Assembly: GCA_022606425.2 (NCBI GenBank)
Contig: JAHDVF020000016.1
Location: forward strand, 712,501 to 776,500
Origin: Lepidostoma basale
Taxonomy: Eukaryota > Arthropoda > Insecta > Trichoptera > Lepidostomatidae
DNA length: 64,000 nucleotides
Direction of reading: 5' to 3'
The notes beneath the pieces were generated by a model. That model searched no databases and had not been told where the DNA came from. It saw only the letters and a list, made by a program, of their open reading frames with translations. This document shows, piece by piece, positions 49,569 to 59,739 of this stretch. A program made the position numbers and the translations under genes. How positions within the stretch are numbered: position 1 is the stretch's first letter; every line of letters begins with the position of its first letter.

Positions 49569-52411
49569 AGTGTTTTAACATGTGTTATCAAAATGTCCGT
49601 GGCCTAAATACAAAAGTCGACGAATTCAAGACAAACCTGGCAATGCAGGATAACGACATCATCGCGCTCACCGAAACATGGTTGAGCTCCGCTGTTCTGA
49701 GTTCTGAGCTGTTCGACAGGCGATATACAGTCTACAGGAGGGACAGGGGAACCGGGGCGCGCGGCGGCGGTGTGTGCCTAGCAGTGAGCCAGTCGATGGT
49801 TTCTTGTCGCATTTTGGATTTGGAAACCGAAGGCGAACATCTCTGGGTCAAGGTCACGAAGGACAACATTACAGTGTTTATTTGTGTAGCGTATTTTTAT
49901 TGCACGGACGATAGTGCTATTAGATCTCAGTTTTATGAATATATGGATAGTAAATCAAATTTTTTAAAAGGAAAAAACATCATCATAATGGGAGATTTTA
50001 ATCTTAATAACAAGCCGGATGAAGTTATTTTAGATTATAATTGTTTTTTAAATTCCAATGGTCTTGCGCAGACAAACTCAATAGTCAATAGTTTCAACAA
50101 TATGTTGGACCTGGTGCTGTGTAATATGAATACCTGCGTTGTCACGCGCTGTGAGGAGCCCTTAGTACAGGAGGATCACCACCATCCTACTTTGTTTATT
50201 GTTGCTCGGTTATCAAAAACGAATCGAAAAAAGCGCACCAAGTGTTTCCGTGCTTCACAGCCCGTGTTAACGCGAGAGACTCGGCCTAACTATAATTATA
50301 GGTTAGCCAACTCTGAATTGTGTAAAAATATTTTGTACCATTTCGACTGGTCATTTTTGTATACGATACAGTCCGTAGATGAAGCCGTAAAATATTTTTA
50401 TAATGTAATGTATGGTGTCTTTGACTTGTGCATTCCCGAAAGAAAACCTTCTGTGTCGAGTGGGGGCTACCCAACCTGGTTTAGCAGAAAAATTATCTCG
50501 ACCTTAAAAAGCAAAGAGGTACTTCGCCGTCGATACCAGCGAAGTAATGATCAGTCTGACTACCTTCTGTATTCAAAGAAAAGGTCAGAACTGAAAAAGG
50601 ATATCACAAGTGCAAAGGCAAAATACATAGAGGATGTCCAGAGTGGGATCAAGGGCGACATTAGGTGTTTTTGGGAATTTGTCAATTCTCAAAGAGCGGA
50701 CGGGCGTTCGCATATTGCGCTTTCTGCCGGAGGTGTGAGTGTGGAGAGCCCGGATGCAGTCTCACAGATTTTCGCAGATTATTTCCAATCTGTATATAGC
50801 CAGGAAGTCCCCAATTTGGACACTACTGGTCTTCAAAATGAAACACCCTGGAACATGGGTGATATCTCGCTAGGTACAGTGACAACAGAAGATGTGGCGT
50901 CCTGTATTCGAGACTTAAAGCCAAATAAGGCTCCAGGACCCGATGGTATTCCACCGAGTATAGTTATGGGGCTCTCATCTGCCATAACAGAGCCCTTATG
51001 CTATATTTATAATCGTGCAATACTATCGTCCACCTTCCCACAGCAATGGAAACTTACCCGAGTTAGTCCTATCTTCAAATCGGGGGACAAGACAGAGGTT
51101 AAAAATTATCGTCCGGTAGCTGTATTGTCCACGTTTCCGAAAATATTCGAAATGTTAATTTACCAAAACATTCACTCTCAGATCATGCCATTTCTCAAAG
51201 AAAGTCAACATGGCTTTCTTCCGAAAAAATCCACAGTAACAAATCTACTTTCTTTTTCGCACAATGTCGCAGTGGGATTAGATTGTAGAATTCAAACAGA
51301 TGTGATATACACTGATTTTGCCAAAGCATTCGATCGGGTGGATCACGATGTACTCTTAAGGAAGATGCATCATTTGGGTTTCAGCGTCCCACTGCTGAAT
51401 CTCTGTGCGTCATACCTCAACTCCAGAAGTCAATTTGTTAGAATTGGTGGATATAATTCTAAAGAGTTCCCCGCATTATCGGGTATTCCACAAGGATCGA
51501 ACCTTGGACCATTGTTATTCCTAATCCTGATAAATGACATTCAAGACTGCATTCGGCACGGCACCTGTCTGCTCTTTGCAGATGATCTTAAGCTATTTTC
51601 GAGAATTCAGTCTATTGATGACTGTATAAAATTGCAGTCTGACATAGATGCGATAGAAAAATGGTCAATGGAAAATAAGCTGGAATTAAACATTAAAAAA
51701 TGTGTTACAATGACATTTACGCGTTCTCCAAGACCAATTGATTTCATTTATACAATTAACAATCAGGCTCTGGAACGAGTTTCCACAATAAAGGATCTCG
51801 GTGTCGTATTTGATCCCAAGCTGACTTTTTCTGATCACGTGTTAATGTTGGCATCGACTGGCTATAAACTTCTGGGTTTTGTCTTAAGAACTTGCAAACA
51901 GTTCCGAAATCCCGAAGCGATGACATCAATGTTTAACGGCATCGTTAGATCAAAATTAGAATACGCGAGTGGTGTATGGTCTCCATACCAGCACAAGTAT
52001 GTGGAGGTATTAGAACAAATCCAGAAAAAATTTCTGAGATACCTCTACATGCGGATGAATGGGGTATATCCGAGGTTTATGCACCACAATGATCTATTGA
52101 TTAACACAGAGTACCGCAGTCTCGAATCAAGAAGAAAGGGTACATTGATGATCTTAGGATTTAAAATACTCCGTAACCTCATTGATAGCCCATACCTCTT
52201 AGAGTGTTATGGTCTCAATGCACCGGAAAGGTATGCTCGCGCTAGAAGACACGATCTGTTGTGCATACCGCATAGCAGGACAAATGTCTTGGCGCAGCAT
52301 ACAATGACTCGGGGTATGGTGCTCTTGAATGAGGTGTCAGTCGATGTGGACATTTTCCAAATGACCTATATGTCCTTTAAGGAACATATAGGTACATACC
52401 ACAACTGTTAA
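49565..52411 (+). CDS. retrotransposon ORF2: endonuclease and reverse transcriptase
   Basis: 948 residues, no stop or frameshift. The N-terminal APE-type endonuclease spans about 5-215: YQNVRG (N10), LTETWL (E37), MGDFN (D144) and the DHHH motif near 204-207. The RT spans about 450-740: KPNKAPGPDGIPP, YTDFAKAFDRVDH (catalytic D584), SGIPQGSNLGPLLF and FADD (671-674). A C-terminal region (KKFLRYLYMRMNGVYPRF and on to FKEHIGTYHNC) is shared with the J fragments. No RNase H. Start ATG overlaps the ORF1 stop, suggesting termination-reinitiation. All key residues present. Confidence 0.95.
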   Translation: MKCFNMCYQNVRGLNTKVDEFKTNLAMQDNDIIALTETWLSSAVLSSELFDRRYTVYRRDRGTGARGGGVCLAVSQSMVSCRILDLETEGEHLWVKVTKDNITVFICVAYFYCTDDSAIRSQFYEYMDSKSNFLKGKNIIIMGDFNLNNKPDEVILDYNCFLNSNGLAQTNSIVNSFNNMLDLVLCNMNTCVVTRCEEPLVQEDHHHPTLFIVARLSKTNRKKRTKCFRASQPVLTRETRPNYNYRLANSELCKNILYHFDWSFLYTIQSVDEAVKYFYNVMYGVFDLCIPERKPSVSSGGYPTWFSRKIISTLKSKEVLRRRYQRSNDQSDYLLYSKKRSELKKDITSAKAKYIEDVQSGIKGDIRCFWEFVNSQRADGRSHIALSAGGVSVESPDAVSQIFADYFQSVYSQEVPNLDTTGLQNETPWNMGDISLGTVTTEDVASCIRDLKPNKAPGPDGIPPSIVMGLSSAITEPLCYIYNRAILSSTFPQQWKLTRVSPIFKSGDKTEVKNYRPVAVLSTFPKIFEMLIYQNIHSQIMPFLKESQHGFLPKKSTVTNLLSFSHNVAVGLDCRIQTDVIYTDFAKAFDRVDHDVLLRKMHHLGFSVPLLNLCASYLNSRSQFVRIGGYNSKEFPALSGIPQGSNLGPLLFLILINDIQDCIRHGTCLLFADDLKLFSRIQSIDDCIKLQSDIDAIEKWSMENKLELNIKKCVTMTFTRSPRPIDFIYTINNQALERVSTIKDLGVVFDPKLTFSDHVLMLASTGYKLLGFVLRTCKQFRNPEAMTSMFNGIVRSKLEYASGVWSPYQHKYVEVLEQIQKKFLRYLYMRMNGVYPRFMHHNDLLINTEYRSLESRRKGTLMILGFKILRNLIDSPYLLECYGLNAPERYARARRHDLLCIPHSRTNVLAQHTMTRGMVLLNEVSVDVDIFQMTYMSFKEHIGTYHNC

Positions 52412-52531
52412 ATATTGTTTTATTTTATTTTAATTGTTGTATTTTAAGATGTATTTTAAAATGTATGTAAAATGCATGCAAAATGTATGTAAATTGTATA
52501 CAGTAATAGGGTCATAAAAACCTGTTGTATA

Positions 52532-52532
<1 letters not shown>

Positions 52533-52594
<62 letters not shown>
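52533..52594 (+). repeat. poly(A) tail of the retrotransposon
   Basis: Sixty-two consecutive A. No AATAAA was seen just upstream. Length may be affected by sequencing. Confidence 0.9.
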
Positions 52595-52597
<3 letters not shown>

Positions 52598-52844
52598 ACC
52601 GCGCCACCGGAGAGGCAGGATGCAGCGGGAATAACAACAAACGAAGATGTCTCCAGCATCCGCTTGTATATCTGAGGCATCCGTCAGCAAAACAGGGTAA
52701 CAATACAAATGCAGAAATATGCAATACAAGAAAAATAACTTTGCAGAGAGCATTTAAATTATAATAATTTTAGTATTTTTAAATTCGCCATTTCACTTTT
52801 TATTTAATGTTTTTTGAACAATGATATAAAACTCCAAAATTTAT

Positions 52845-53011
52845 TTTGTTGAATCGCTATTTACATCATACAGCGTGAGCCAAATCGATGTAAAGGGTGT
52901 ATCTATCATATTGATTCTCATGACATGTGAAACGCAGCTAACCTATAATATTGCTAACCTAACCCACGTGAATTCTACACCAGACTAGAGACAATGTGAC
53001 AATCATACTGC
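52845..53011 (-). mobile_element. SINE S2, headless copy
   Basis: Complement of the S2 body: GTTGAATCGCTATTTACATC, CATATTGATTCTCATGACAT, then GACAATGTGACAATCATACTGCCAT in two blocks. It is cut within the head, where the L2-like element begins. Confidence 0.75.
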
Positions 53012-54921
53012 CATCGTACCGAAACACAGGCCTAAGCTCTTCAAGAGAAGCCTGGGTGAGATCGCAGAATTCTTTTAGAGACCTGATCAAGAAGAAAAGA
53101 TCGGAGTACTGGAAATGTAAAATTGAATCGGAAAAGGAAAATCCCCGACATCTATGGAATTCCGTTAAATCAGTCCTCGGAAATAATCAACAAGAAAAGG
53201 CCTCTACCAAGTTATCTCCTCAGGACTTCGCCCAATTCTTTGAAGATAAAATCGCTGTGATTCGTGCAACGACTTCATCTACAACACCACCAACTTTCAC
53301 GACATATGAGGGAAAACTTCTAACTAAATTTAATATCACAACACCTCAAGAAGTGATTAAACTTATCTTAAACGCACCTAATAAACAGTGTTCGCTTGAT
53401 CCGATTCCGACATGGCTTCTCAAGAGATGCTGTCACCATGTTGCTCCATTTTTAGTCAAAATTTTTAACAAATCTCTTCTAACAGGACAAGTCCCCTTTT
53501 TGCTCAAGAAAGCTATTGTTTCTCCCATATTAAAAAAACCTCAACTAGATTCCGAAAATCTTAGTAACTTCCGGCCCGTCTCAAATCTACCTTTCATCTC
53601 TAAAGTTCTTGAAAAAATTGTAGCCTCCCAAATTTCTAATCACCTTTCGACAAATAATATTTTGTCTAAATTACAATCCGCCTACAGACGTTTCCATTCA
53701 ACGGAGACGGGATTGCTTAGAGTCATGTCAGATTTAGTACTGGCAAACGAATCGGGCAAATTGGCACTGCTCTCCCTTCTGGACATGAGCGCTGCGTTTG
53801 ACACAATTGATCACTCATATCTTATCCAACGATTAGCGATCACGTATGGTTTTAGAGGTAATGCCATAGACTGGCTTAATTCATATCTGTCGGATCGTTC
53901 ACAAGCTGTGCAGCTAGCAGGTAAAAAATCCTCATTTACTAATATCCAATCTGGTGTGCCACAAGGCTCTGTTTTAGGACCCCTTTTATTTATCATGTTT
54001 ACAAATGACGTTGCCAAAATAATAGAATCCTTTGGCCTCCTCTCACATTGCTATGCTGATGATCAGCAACTTTATTTTTTCTGCAACCCTGATGACACCA
54101 AACATCTTACGTCAACAACTGTCAACTGCATTGATGCCATATCCAGATGGATGGCATCAAACAAACTTAAACTAAATCCATCCAAAACGGAATTTCTCTG
54201 GACTTCTTCCGCAAAGCGTCAACATCTTATCGATCATTCCTCAATTTCAACAGCTGACAATGATATCGTTCCCAAAAACTCCACAAAGCTTCTTGGTGTT
54301 TATCTTGACGCAAATCTGTCTCTAAAATCCCAAATTAATAACACGGTCAGCGCTAGTTTCTTCCACCTAAGACGATTAAAATCCGTCAAAAGGAGTATTC
54401 CCCACGACACTTTCAAAACTCTTGTAAATTCCTTCGTTGTGTCACGACTTGATTATTGTAATGGAATTTATGCAAACATTCCAAAACAACAAATAAACAA
54501 ACTTCAATCTGCGTTCAATGCAGCAGCAAGGCTCATTAAAGGCATTCCAAAAAAGTCTCATATAACACAACATCTCAAAGAACTTCACTGGCTTAAAAGT
54601 CCAGAAAGAATCCAGTATAAACTCTGCTGGACAGTCTTCAAAGCGCTACATGGAATGGCACCAAGTTATATATCTGAACTCTGTATAACGGACAGCCTAA
54701 ATTCACGGAAATCCACACTTCGCTCGGCGAACTCCTCAGCAATAGGAAGATTAGTTGAGCCGAAGCGTTGCCCCAGTACAAATTTCGGGGATCGAGCGTT
54801 CGCGGTAGCCGGTCCATCAGCTTGGAACAATCTCCCTTCACACCTTAGATGCATAAATGATCCGACAGATTTCAGATCTAAGTTGAAAACCCATCTTTTT
54901 CATATTTCATACCCAATTTAA
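52996..54921 (+). CDS. L2/CR1-type reverse transcriptase, N-terminally truncated
   Basis: 641 codons, uninterrupted. The family normally has an APE-type endonuclease first; it is missing, and the first ATG and about five codons come from the flanking SINE. Pre-RT linker about 15-125. RT about 130-400: SLDPIPTWLL, FRPVSNLP (192-199), LLDMSAAFDTIDH (D263), SGVPQGSVLGPLLF (319-332), CYADDQQLY (YADD 353-356). C-terminal part: SRLDYCNGIY, AAARLIKGIPKKSHITQHLK, ELHWL, FGDRAFAVAGPSAWNNLPSH, typical of L2/CR1 groups. Palm residues are intact, but without the endonuclease it cannot be autonomous. Confidence 0.92.
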   Translation: MTIILPSYRNTGLSSSREAWVRSQNSFRDLIKKKRSEYWKCKIESEKENPRHLWNSVKSVLGNNQQEKASTKLSPQDFAQFFEDKIAVIRATTSSTTPPTFTTYEGKLLTKFNITTPQEVIKLILNAPNKQCSLDPIPTWLLKRCCHHVAPFLVKIFNKSLLTGQVPFLLKKAIVSPILKKPQLDSENLSNFRPVSNLPFISKVLEKIVASQISNHLSTNNILSKLQSAYRRFHSTETGLLRVMSDLVLANESGKLALLSLLDMSAAFDTIDHSYLIQRLAITYGFRGNAIDWLNSYLSDRSQAVQLAGKKSSFTNIQSGVPQGSVLGPLLFIMFTNDVAKIIESFGLLSHCYADDQQLYFFCNPDDTKHLTSTTVNCIDAISRWMASNKLKLNPSKTEFLWTSSAKRQHLIDHSSISTADNDIVPKNSTKLLGVYLDANLSLKSQINNTVSASFFHLRRLKSVKRSIPHDTFKTLVNSFVVSRLDYCNGIYANIPKQQINKLQSAFNAAARLIKGIPKKSHITQHLKELHWLKSPERIQYKLCWTVFKALHGMAPSYISELCITDSLNSRKSTLRSANSSAIGRLVEPKRCPSTNFGDRAFAVAGPSAWNNLPSHLRCINDPTDFRSKLKTHLFHISYPI

Positions 54922-55089
54922 ACATTTATACTTTGTTCTACTATACTTTCAAACCGATCGTTTTTTAAGCGGTCACATTTAGATTTTTAAGATTTAAAAC
55001 ACGTCTTAATGCGCCCTTGAGGTGATTACATCACAAAAACGGCGCTTTAAAAGTTAGCATATTATTATTATTATTATTATTATTATTAT
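53012..55089 (+). mobile_element. 5'-truncated L2-like retrotransposon
   Basis: RT frame, 140 bases of 3' UTR and an (ATT)n tail, the microsatellite tail type of L2/CR1 elements. The 5' edge lies where S2 homology stops, about 53010. Confidence 0.85.
55061..55089 (+). repeat. (ATT)n tail
   Basis: Nearly ten ATT units ending the L2-like element. Confidence 0.9.
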
Positions 55090-55595
55090 CGCCGGAAATC
55101 GAACCAATATGAAATATTTATCAAAATATCCGTTATATAGATTTGCTATTTTTAGAATTTTAGATAAAAGGCGTTAACACTGTTTAATATTTTCTAGTAA
55201 TTGTTTTACAATGAGTGCTATAGATATCAATAAATGTGATGTTATCAGTAAGTAATGTATTTTGTGCAATATACTAAATTACCTATGTGACGAAAAATAC
55301 TGCGTTATCCCTGACATTAGCTTAAAACATAACACGGAAATATGTCGACGTTATTAAGTTCAGTTTGATAATAAATCCATCCCACCTATTTACCTTCGTA
55401 AGCTCGCGCGAAGCTCCGCAGTAGAGTTGAGCGAGTTGAAGAACTCGAATAATTTTCTAGATCCCGACCCGATGTTTATTTTCAATCGTTTCGCAAGAAG
55501 GCTCTCATTGTTTTTTGGTCGTTTTCTTCATAGAGTGACGTTTCTCTTAATTACCTGCCGATTCTTCCAGCTGTTCAGAATGCGGGTGTTCCATT
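55090..55595. other. no gene seen
   Basis: A family B scrap (AAGGCGTTAACACTGTTTAA) lies at 55160-55180; otherwise unique sequence. Confidence 0.4.
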
Positions 55596-55800
55596 GCACT
55601 TCTTCTTCTTCAGCCTATTCCCGTCCACTCCCGGAGCTTCCTTCATTTGCTTCCACGTCACTCTGTCTTGTGCAGACTGCATCCAGGTTGTTCCGACCTG
55701 TCTGATCAGGTCATTCTTCCACCTTAGTTGCGGTCGCCCTGCACTACTCTTTGCCGTCCACAGTCTTCAATTCAGCAGTCTTCTAGTCCATTTTTCGTCC
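55596..55800 (-). mobile_element. R-GAA-1 3' end scrap
   Basis: GAA tail complement at 55598, then codons for GVDGNRL, WKQMKEAPG, MQSAQDRVTWK and ELRTVDGKE in the complement. 3' 200 bases only. Confidence 0.7.
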
Positions 55801-55945
55801 GGGACAGAACAGTGCGGCGGTCCATTCTTTCTGCCTACCCCTCCGGGAAAACGGCGTGATGGTTAGTTAGTTTTATATGCAGATTTACCTCGCATTTTTC
55901 TAAATCTAATTTCTACTGCATTTATTCTACTTTCATCCTTATTTT
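55801..55945. mobile_element. two opposed R-GTTA scraps
   Basis: 55801-55872 plus: RTVRRSILSAYPSGKTA and GTTAGTTAG. 55885-55945 minus: KDESRINAVEIRFRK. Confidence 0.65.
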
Positions 55946-56689
55946 TCCTAGAACTATCTATTGACATATGAGATATGGGTGTAATCGCGTTCGCGAGAGA
56001 TCGAGAAGTGATTTGTGGAGTAAATATAACTTATGATTTGTGGAGTAAATAAAGTGGGTTTTGCTATATTTATATGCTTATTCGAGTCCTATAAAGGGGT
56101 CCTCGTATACGTTGCACCTACACACCACTACAGGACGACCTATAAAGGTACTTGCGAAGTATGGCAGAGGACTTATGTAGTAAAGAATTTAAGGCCCATT
56201 AGCGCCGGGGTCCTCGCTATAAAAAGATAATTTCGAGTATTTATGCCCTTCGCTGAGTAAGCGTTTATAAAGACAAAACAACATTAAAAGTGAAATATTT
56301 CACGGTCCCATACACCCCTAGTCTGCGGAGATACGAGTACATCCCCATTGTGTTATTGGAACTGTTCGACATAAATTTGCGAGTGAAGCAATAATAATTA
56401 TTTAAGACCCACGAGAATACAATAAATAATTTAAAATGAATAATCAATTAAAAATAATCCATTGTTTTAGCCGAAACACAATGATACTTCAACATTATTA
56501 ATAGTTTTAATTTTAACACGGTTATTTTACGTGTCACAGTTTATTTTTTATTTTTTATGAGATTGTTGGAACAGTAGCCAACCTATAAATACAAAGTGGG
56601 AGCGAATTCAAAAACAGAAGAGTAATTATTTCATAATATTTCTGTAAAAATTATCTTTATATTTATAAAAAAAACTAGTAGACCCGACA
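55946..56689. other. no gene seen; short direct repeat at 56010-56058
   Basis: GATTTGTGGAGTAAATA occurs twice, about 24 bases apart. No coding motif. Confidence 0.45.
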
Positions 56690-56995
56690 GACGTTGTCCT
56701 GTACCACGTTGGTTTGCCTGCTATTGCTGGCAAAATAAATAATCAAAATACCACGGAATTCGACATCAGCGCCATCTATGGTAAACAAAAATAACTATGC
56801 ATTATTCTCAGAAGGTCAATTATTCATGAAATTCCCAGATAACGGTCTCCCTCCGGGTCCAATTGTGAATCTAATTCATCTAGGGATCCACTCAAACACA
56901 CAAAATTTCATCAACATCGGTTCAGCTGTATAGGAGGAGTTCAACTACATACGCCGGTACAAAATAATTATATATATTAAGATAAGCGATGAAAA
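56690..56995 (+). repeat. dispersed repeat X, copy 2
   Basis: GACCCGACAGACGTTGTCCT, then the blocks shared with 37735-38095 and a short AT tail. The 5' motif is common in insect genomes. Confidence 0.7.
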
Positions 56996-57246
56996 ATACG
57001 ATTTAAAAAAAACTTTTTGTTTCAATTAGTTTCAGAATAATTAATTCAGCTGCACTGCAATACAGTCTTCGTCAATTACGCAATCCATTCACATCGTCAC
57101 CGTTTGTGTTTTCATTTACTCGGTTTCAATTGTTTATGATAATCAAACGATTTTACTGAAATCTCTTGAAGGAAGTTTATTTTAATTAATAATTAAATAA
57201 AACGATGTTTTTTAACTACTTCCATTTTTGTCTTTATTTCGACAGC

Positions 57247-57279
57247 GACCGGTTTCGCCAGGCTCTCTGGCATCGACAG
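57247..57279 (-). ncRNA. hammerhead-like core, family D left arm
   Basis: CUGUCGA (57279-57273; A6 is U), one U, helix II GCCAG/CUGGC, GAAACC and GGUC with a 3-bp stem III. Confidence 0.5.
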
Positions 57280-57294
57280 AATGGTCGTCTCAGT

Positions 57295-57327
57295 CTGTCG
57301 ATGCCAGCGAGCCTGGCGAAACCGGTC
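57295..57327 (+). ncRNA. hammerhead-like core, family D right arm
   Basis: CUGUCGA at 57295-57301, U, GCCAG (57303-57307) with CUGGC (57313-57317), GAAACC at 57318-57323 and GGUC at 57324-57327. A6 is U in both arms, so the substitution is ancestral to this copy. Confidence 0.5.
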
Positions 57328-57391
57328 GCTGTCGAAATAAAGACCAACGTGGAAGTATTTAAAAAACATCGTTTTATTTAATTATTATTTA

Positions 57392-57887
57392 ATCAATTGT
57401 TTATTTCTTTAATCGGTTTCAAACGTAATACAGTTTTTTCTCGAGTACGATTTTTCTAAACATTTTATTATTATTCCGACTTAACCTTTAAATACCTTTC
57501 TCAAGGCTTTTGCTATATTCCCTTGGCCTACAACCAGTACACAAAGAGGCTTTTAATAGGTATTGAGGTAGGCGAATGTATGGAGGGTAGGTGATACCCA
57601 TTACGCAAACCTCCTCGCGATTAAAACAATCGCTGGCATTAAGATGGGGGAGGGAGATAAGGCAGTCCAGCCCTTAACAGCTAGGGTGGCTGTGTGACTC
57701 ATTGGGAAACTTTCCATTGCTTTTATCCGGATATTTTCTGTTTTTCAAGACAACCACTCACATTATTAAATGGACAAGTTTCAAAGTGTATTATTTGAGT
57801 AAACAAAATTAATTATTAAAGAAATCTGAAAAAATAAAATATTTCAAATAATTTATGTATAATAACAGTATTTACTGTATCTTTAAA
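57392..57887. other. no gene seen
   Basis: Unique sequence, AT-rich with a GC-richer centre. Confidence 0.45.
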
Positions 57888-58330
57888 AATGTTGTGAAAC
57901 TCCATATTAAATAATGAATACGAATAAAAACGTCTATTGTATAGTATTTTAATATATTTAATGGGAATGAAATGTTTCGCCTTACTAAGGCATAATCAAA
58001 TGTTAATGATTTATAACGAATGGATGAGGGAAGAATGGTTAAAAGGATATATACAAGTAGTGTGAATGGGAAAAGAAGTCGAGGAAGTCCAAGGAAGACA
58101 TGGCAAGACCAAATTAATCAATTACTGAAAGGTGGCCATGTTCGAAGTAGGAACAATCGACGAGCGTGCATGTCACGATGTGTGAATGTAGAAGAGACGC
58201 GAGATGTATGTCAGGATAGAACAATGTGGCGATCCATCCTCTCTGCCTATCCCTCCTCCGGGGAAACGGCGTGATGGTTAGTTAGTTAGTTAAAACATTT
58301 AATAATGCCATTAATAATTTCCAAAAATCA
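57888..58330. repeat. family A repeat split at its centre
   Basis: Left 57888-58015: GTGAAACTCCATATTAAATA, minus core UUGAUUA, U, perfect helix II GCCUU/AAGGC, GAAACA. Right 58291-58330: AAAACATTTAATAATGCC. The insert is an R-type 3' end. Confidence 0.7.
58016..58290 (+). mobile_element. R-type 3' end, third subtype, in frame
   Basis: Frame 58020-58274: MDEGRMVKRIYTSSVNGKRS, RGSPRKTWQDQINQLLKGGH, VRSRNNRRACMSRCVNVEET, SAYPSSGETA, GTTA tail. 85 codons without a stop. Confidence 0.85.
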
Positions 58331-58419
58331 TATTATAGAGTGAAGTTGTGGAAAATATTGTCTGAATATGAAATAAGCACAAAACTGATCACGGCAATTA
58401 CGTAACTGTATACGGAAAG

Positions 58420-58900
58420 CATTGAGAGTAAATATACATTTTACAGCCTGGTTTGATATCAATAAAGGAGTGCGTAATGTCACCGTGATTATTTTATCTA
58501 TATATGGACAAGTGTATGAAAGAGCTGAAAGGATTGGATGTAGCTGCCAAAATGAGCGGAGTGTCAGTAAGCTGTCAATTGTATGTGGAAAACGCTGTCC
58601 TACTTGCAGACAACGAGCATGAACTACAAGTCCTGGTGTTTAGTATATATGAGGTATGCATAGGATATGATCTGATGATGAATGTGAATAAGTCTTAGGT
58701 AATGGTTTTTGAAAAATAAAGAAGCATGACAGTCTGCAACATTAGCGTGAATGGTGAAAATCTGAAACAAGTGGATGAATTTGTATATTTAGGAAGTATG
58801 TTTTGTAAGGATGGGCTAGTGGCGTGGTATATTGAAATAAGGGTTGGGGCAGGCACCAAAGTGAATGTTACACTTAAATGTATGATTTTCATTAAATATT
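58420..58900 (+). mobile_element. R-GTTA internal fragment spanning the RT palm end
   Basis: MDKCMKELKGLDVAAKMSGV, then LYVENAVLLADNEHELQVLV, YDLMMNVNKS, and after a stop NISVNGENLKQVDEFVYLGS, RVGAGTKVNVTL. LYVENAVLLAD stands where YADDAVLLAD is expected, so the catalytic aspartates are lost. It shows how the tail fragments attach to an RTE-type RT. Confidence 0.8.
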
Positions 58901-59149
58901 ATAATTAAATAATGAGCATAAAACCAGATATTGTTATTATAGGGTTCCGTAAAATATTTAGTGTTTCAAAAGTATTTTTGTTTTCAAAAACGAATTTTTA
59001 ACACAATACAATTTAACGGAATATAAATAAAATAGACACAAATGTCTGGATCCTCCAGCTGACAAGTGTTAAATTATTTTTATTGTGTTATTTTATTTTA
59101 TATCATTGCACTTTAGATAATTTGTTTTAGATTTATTTTATGGACGTTA

Positions 59150-59335
59150 GACGATCGAAGTGTGCACGGGAGATGCCTATTGGTAGCGATAAGGTTCGCA
59201 ACCCATCACACCGCGTCACTCGCGGGGGCGAAAGGAGAAGGATGGAGTGCCGCATCGGTTAAATTGTAGAAGTCCATTCTTTCTGCCTACCCTTTGGGGA
59301 GACGGCGTGACGGTTAGTTAGTTACAATTTAACGC
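59150..59335 (+). mobile_element. composite repeat, copy 2
   Basis: Head GATGCCTATTGGTAGCGATA, CGCAACCCATCACACCGCGT, GGAGTGCCGCATCGGTTAAA, then the R-GTTA tail (CCATTCTTTCTGCCTACCCT) and GTTAGTTAG. Same junction as 9236-9405. Confidence 0.65.
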
Positions 59336-59739
59336 CTTTTAAAATATATCTCAACAAAATTATATCACACATAAAAAAAGTTCCATTATAATTTTGAAAA
59401 TAATTTGCTCGCCCTACCGCAGAACATTTTAGAAGCCCATAAAGTCTAAAAACCTACAAAATATCTCTTAAACTGAGGTTTTAGGGTTAAACGGTCTGTA
59501 GAGTGCGAAGATACTTCACTGGGTCTCGGGGAACCTGAATATATTTGAACAAACGACCCTACAGCCAAAGAAACCATAAATTTTGAAGTCAAATTAACTA
59601 GGAAACTTTACAAGAGATCCCACTACGTACAGTACATATATCTCTATCACCGCTGTTTAGCAAGTCCAGAGCTTCCTTCTTACTAAAATGGTAAAATAAT
59701 AAAACAATTTTACTGAAGTTCATTTTAAATAATAATTAA
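59336..59739. other. no gene seen
   Basis: Unique sequence. Confidence 0.45.

Larger units (their letters stand above)
48600..52594 (+). mobile_element. intact Jockey/CR1-type non-LTR retrotransposon
   Basis: Two open frames (48786-49568 and 49565-52411), a short 3' region and an uninterrupted poly(A) tail. There are no terminal repeats. The 5' boundary is not certain because only one copy is present and no clear target duplication was found. Intact frames and a pure A tail indicate a young, possibly mobile copy. The clade (Jockey or CR1-like) is not resolved; the poly(A) tail favours Jockey. Confidence 0.9.
57189..57391. repeat. family D palindrome, complete
   Basis: Two arms of about 95 bases, TAATTAAATAAAACGATG to CTCTGGCATCGACAG and the complement, with a 10-base centre. 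Each arm contains one hammerhead-like core facing outward. Half copies are at 2519, 6247, 8504, 45150 and 60101. Confidence 0.85.

Noticed and set aside
52430..52764. Frames through the poly(A) tail (poly-Lys or poly-Phe)
   Set aside because: They only translate the retrotransposon tail.
52996..54921. Domesticated RT gene
   Set aside because: It has a 3' UTR and (ATT)n tail of a LINE, lacks introns, and starts inside a SINE; a truncated retrotransposon is simpler.
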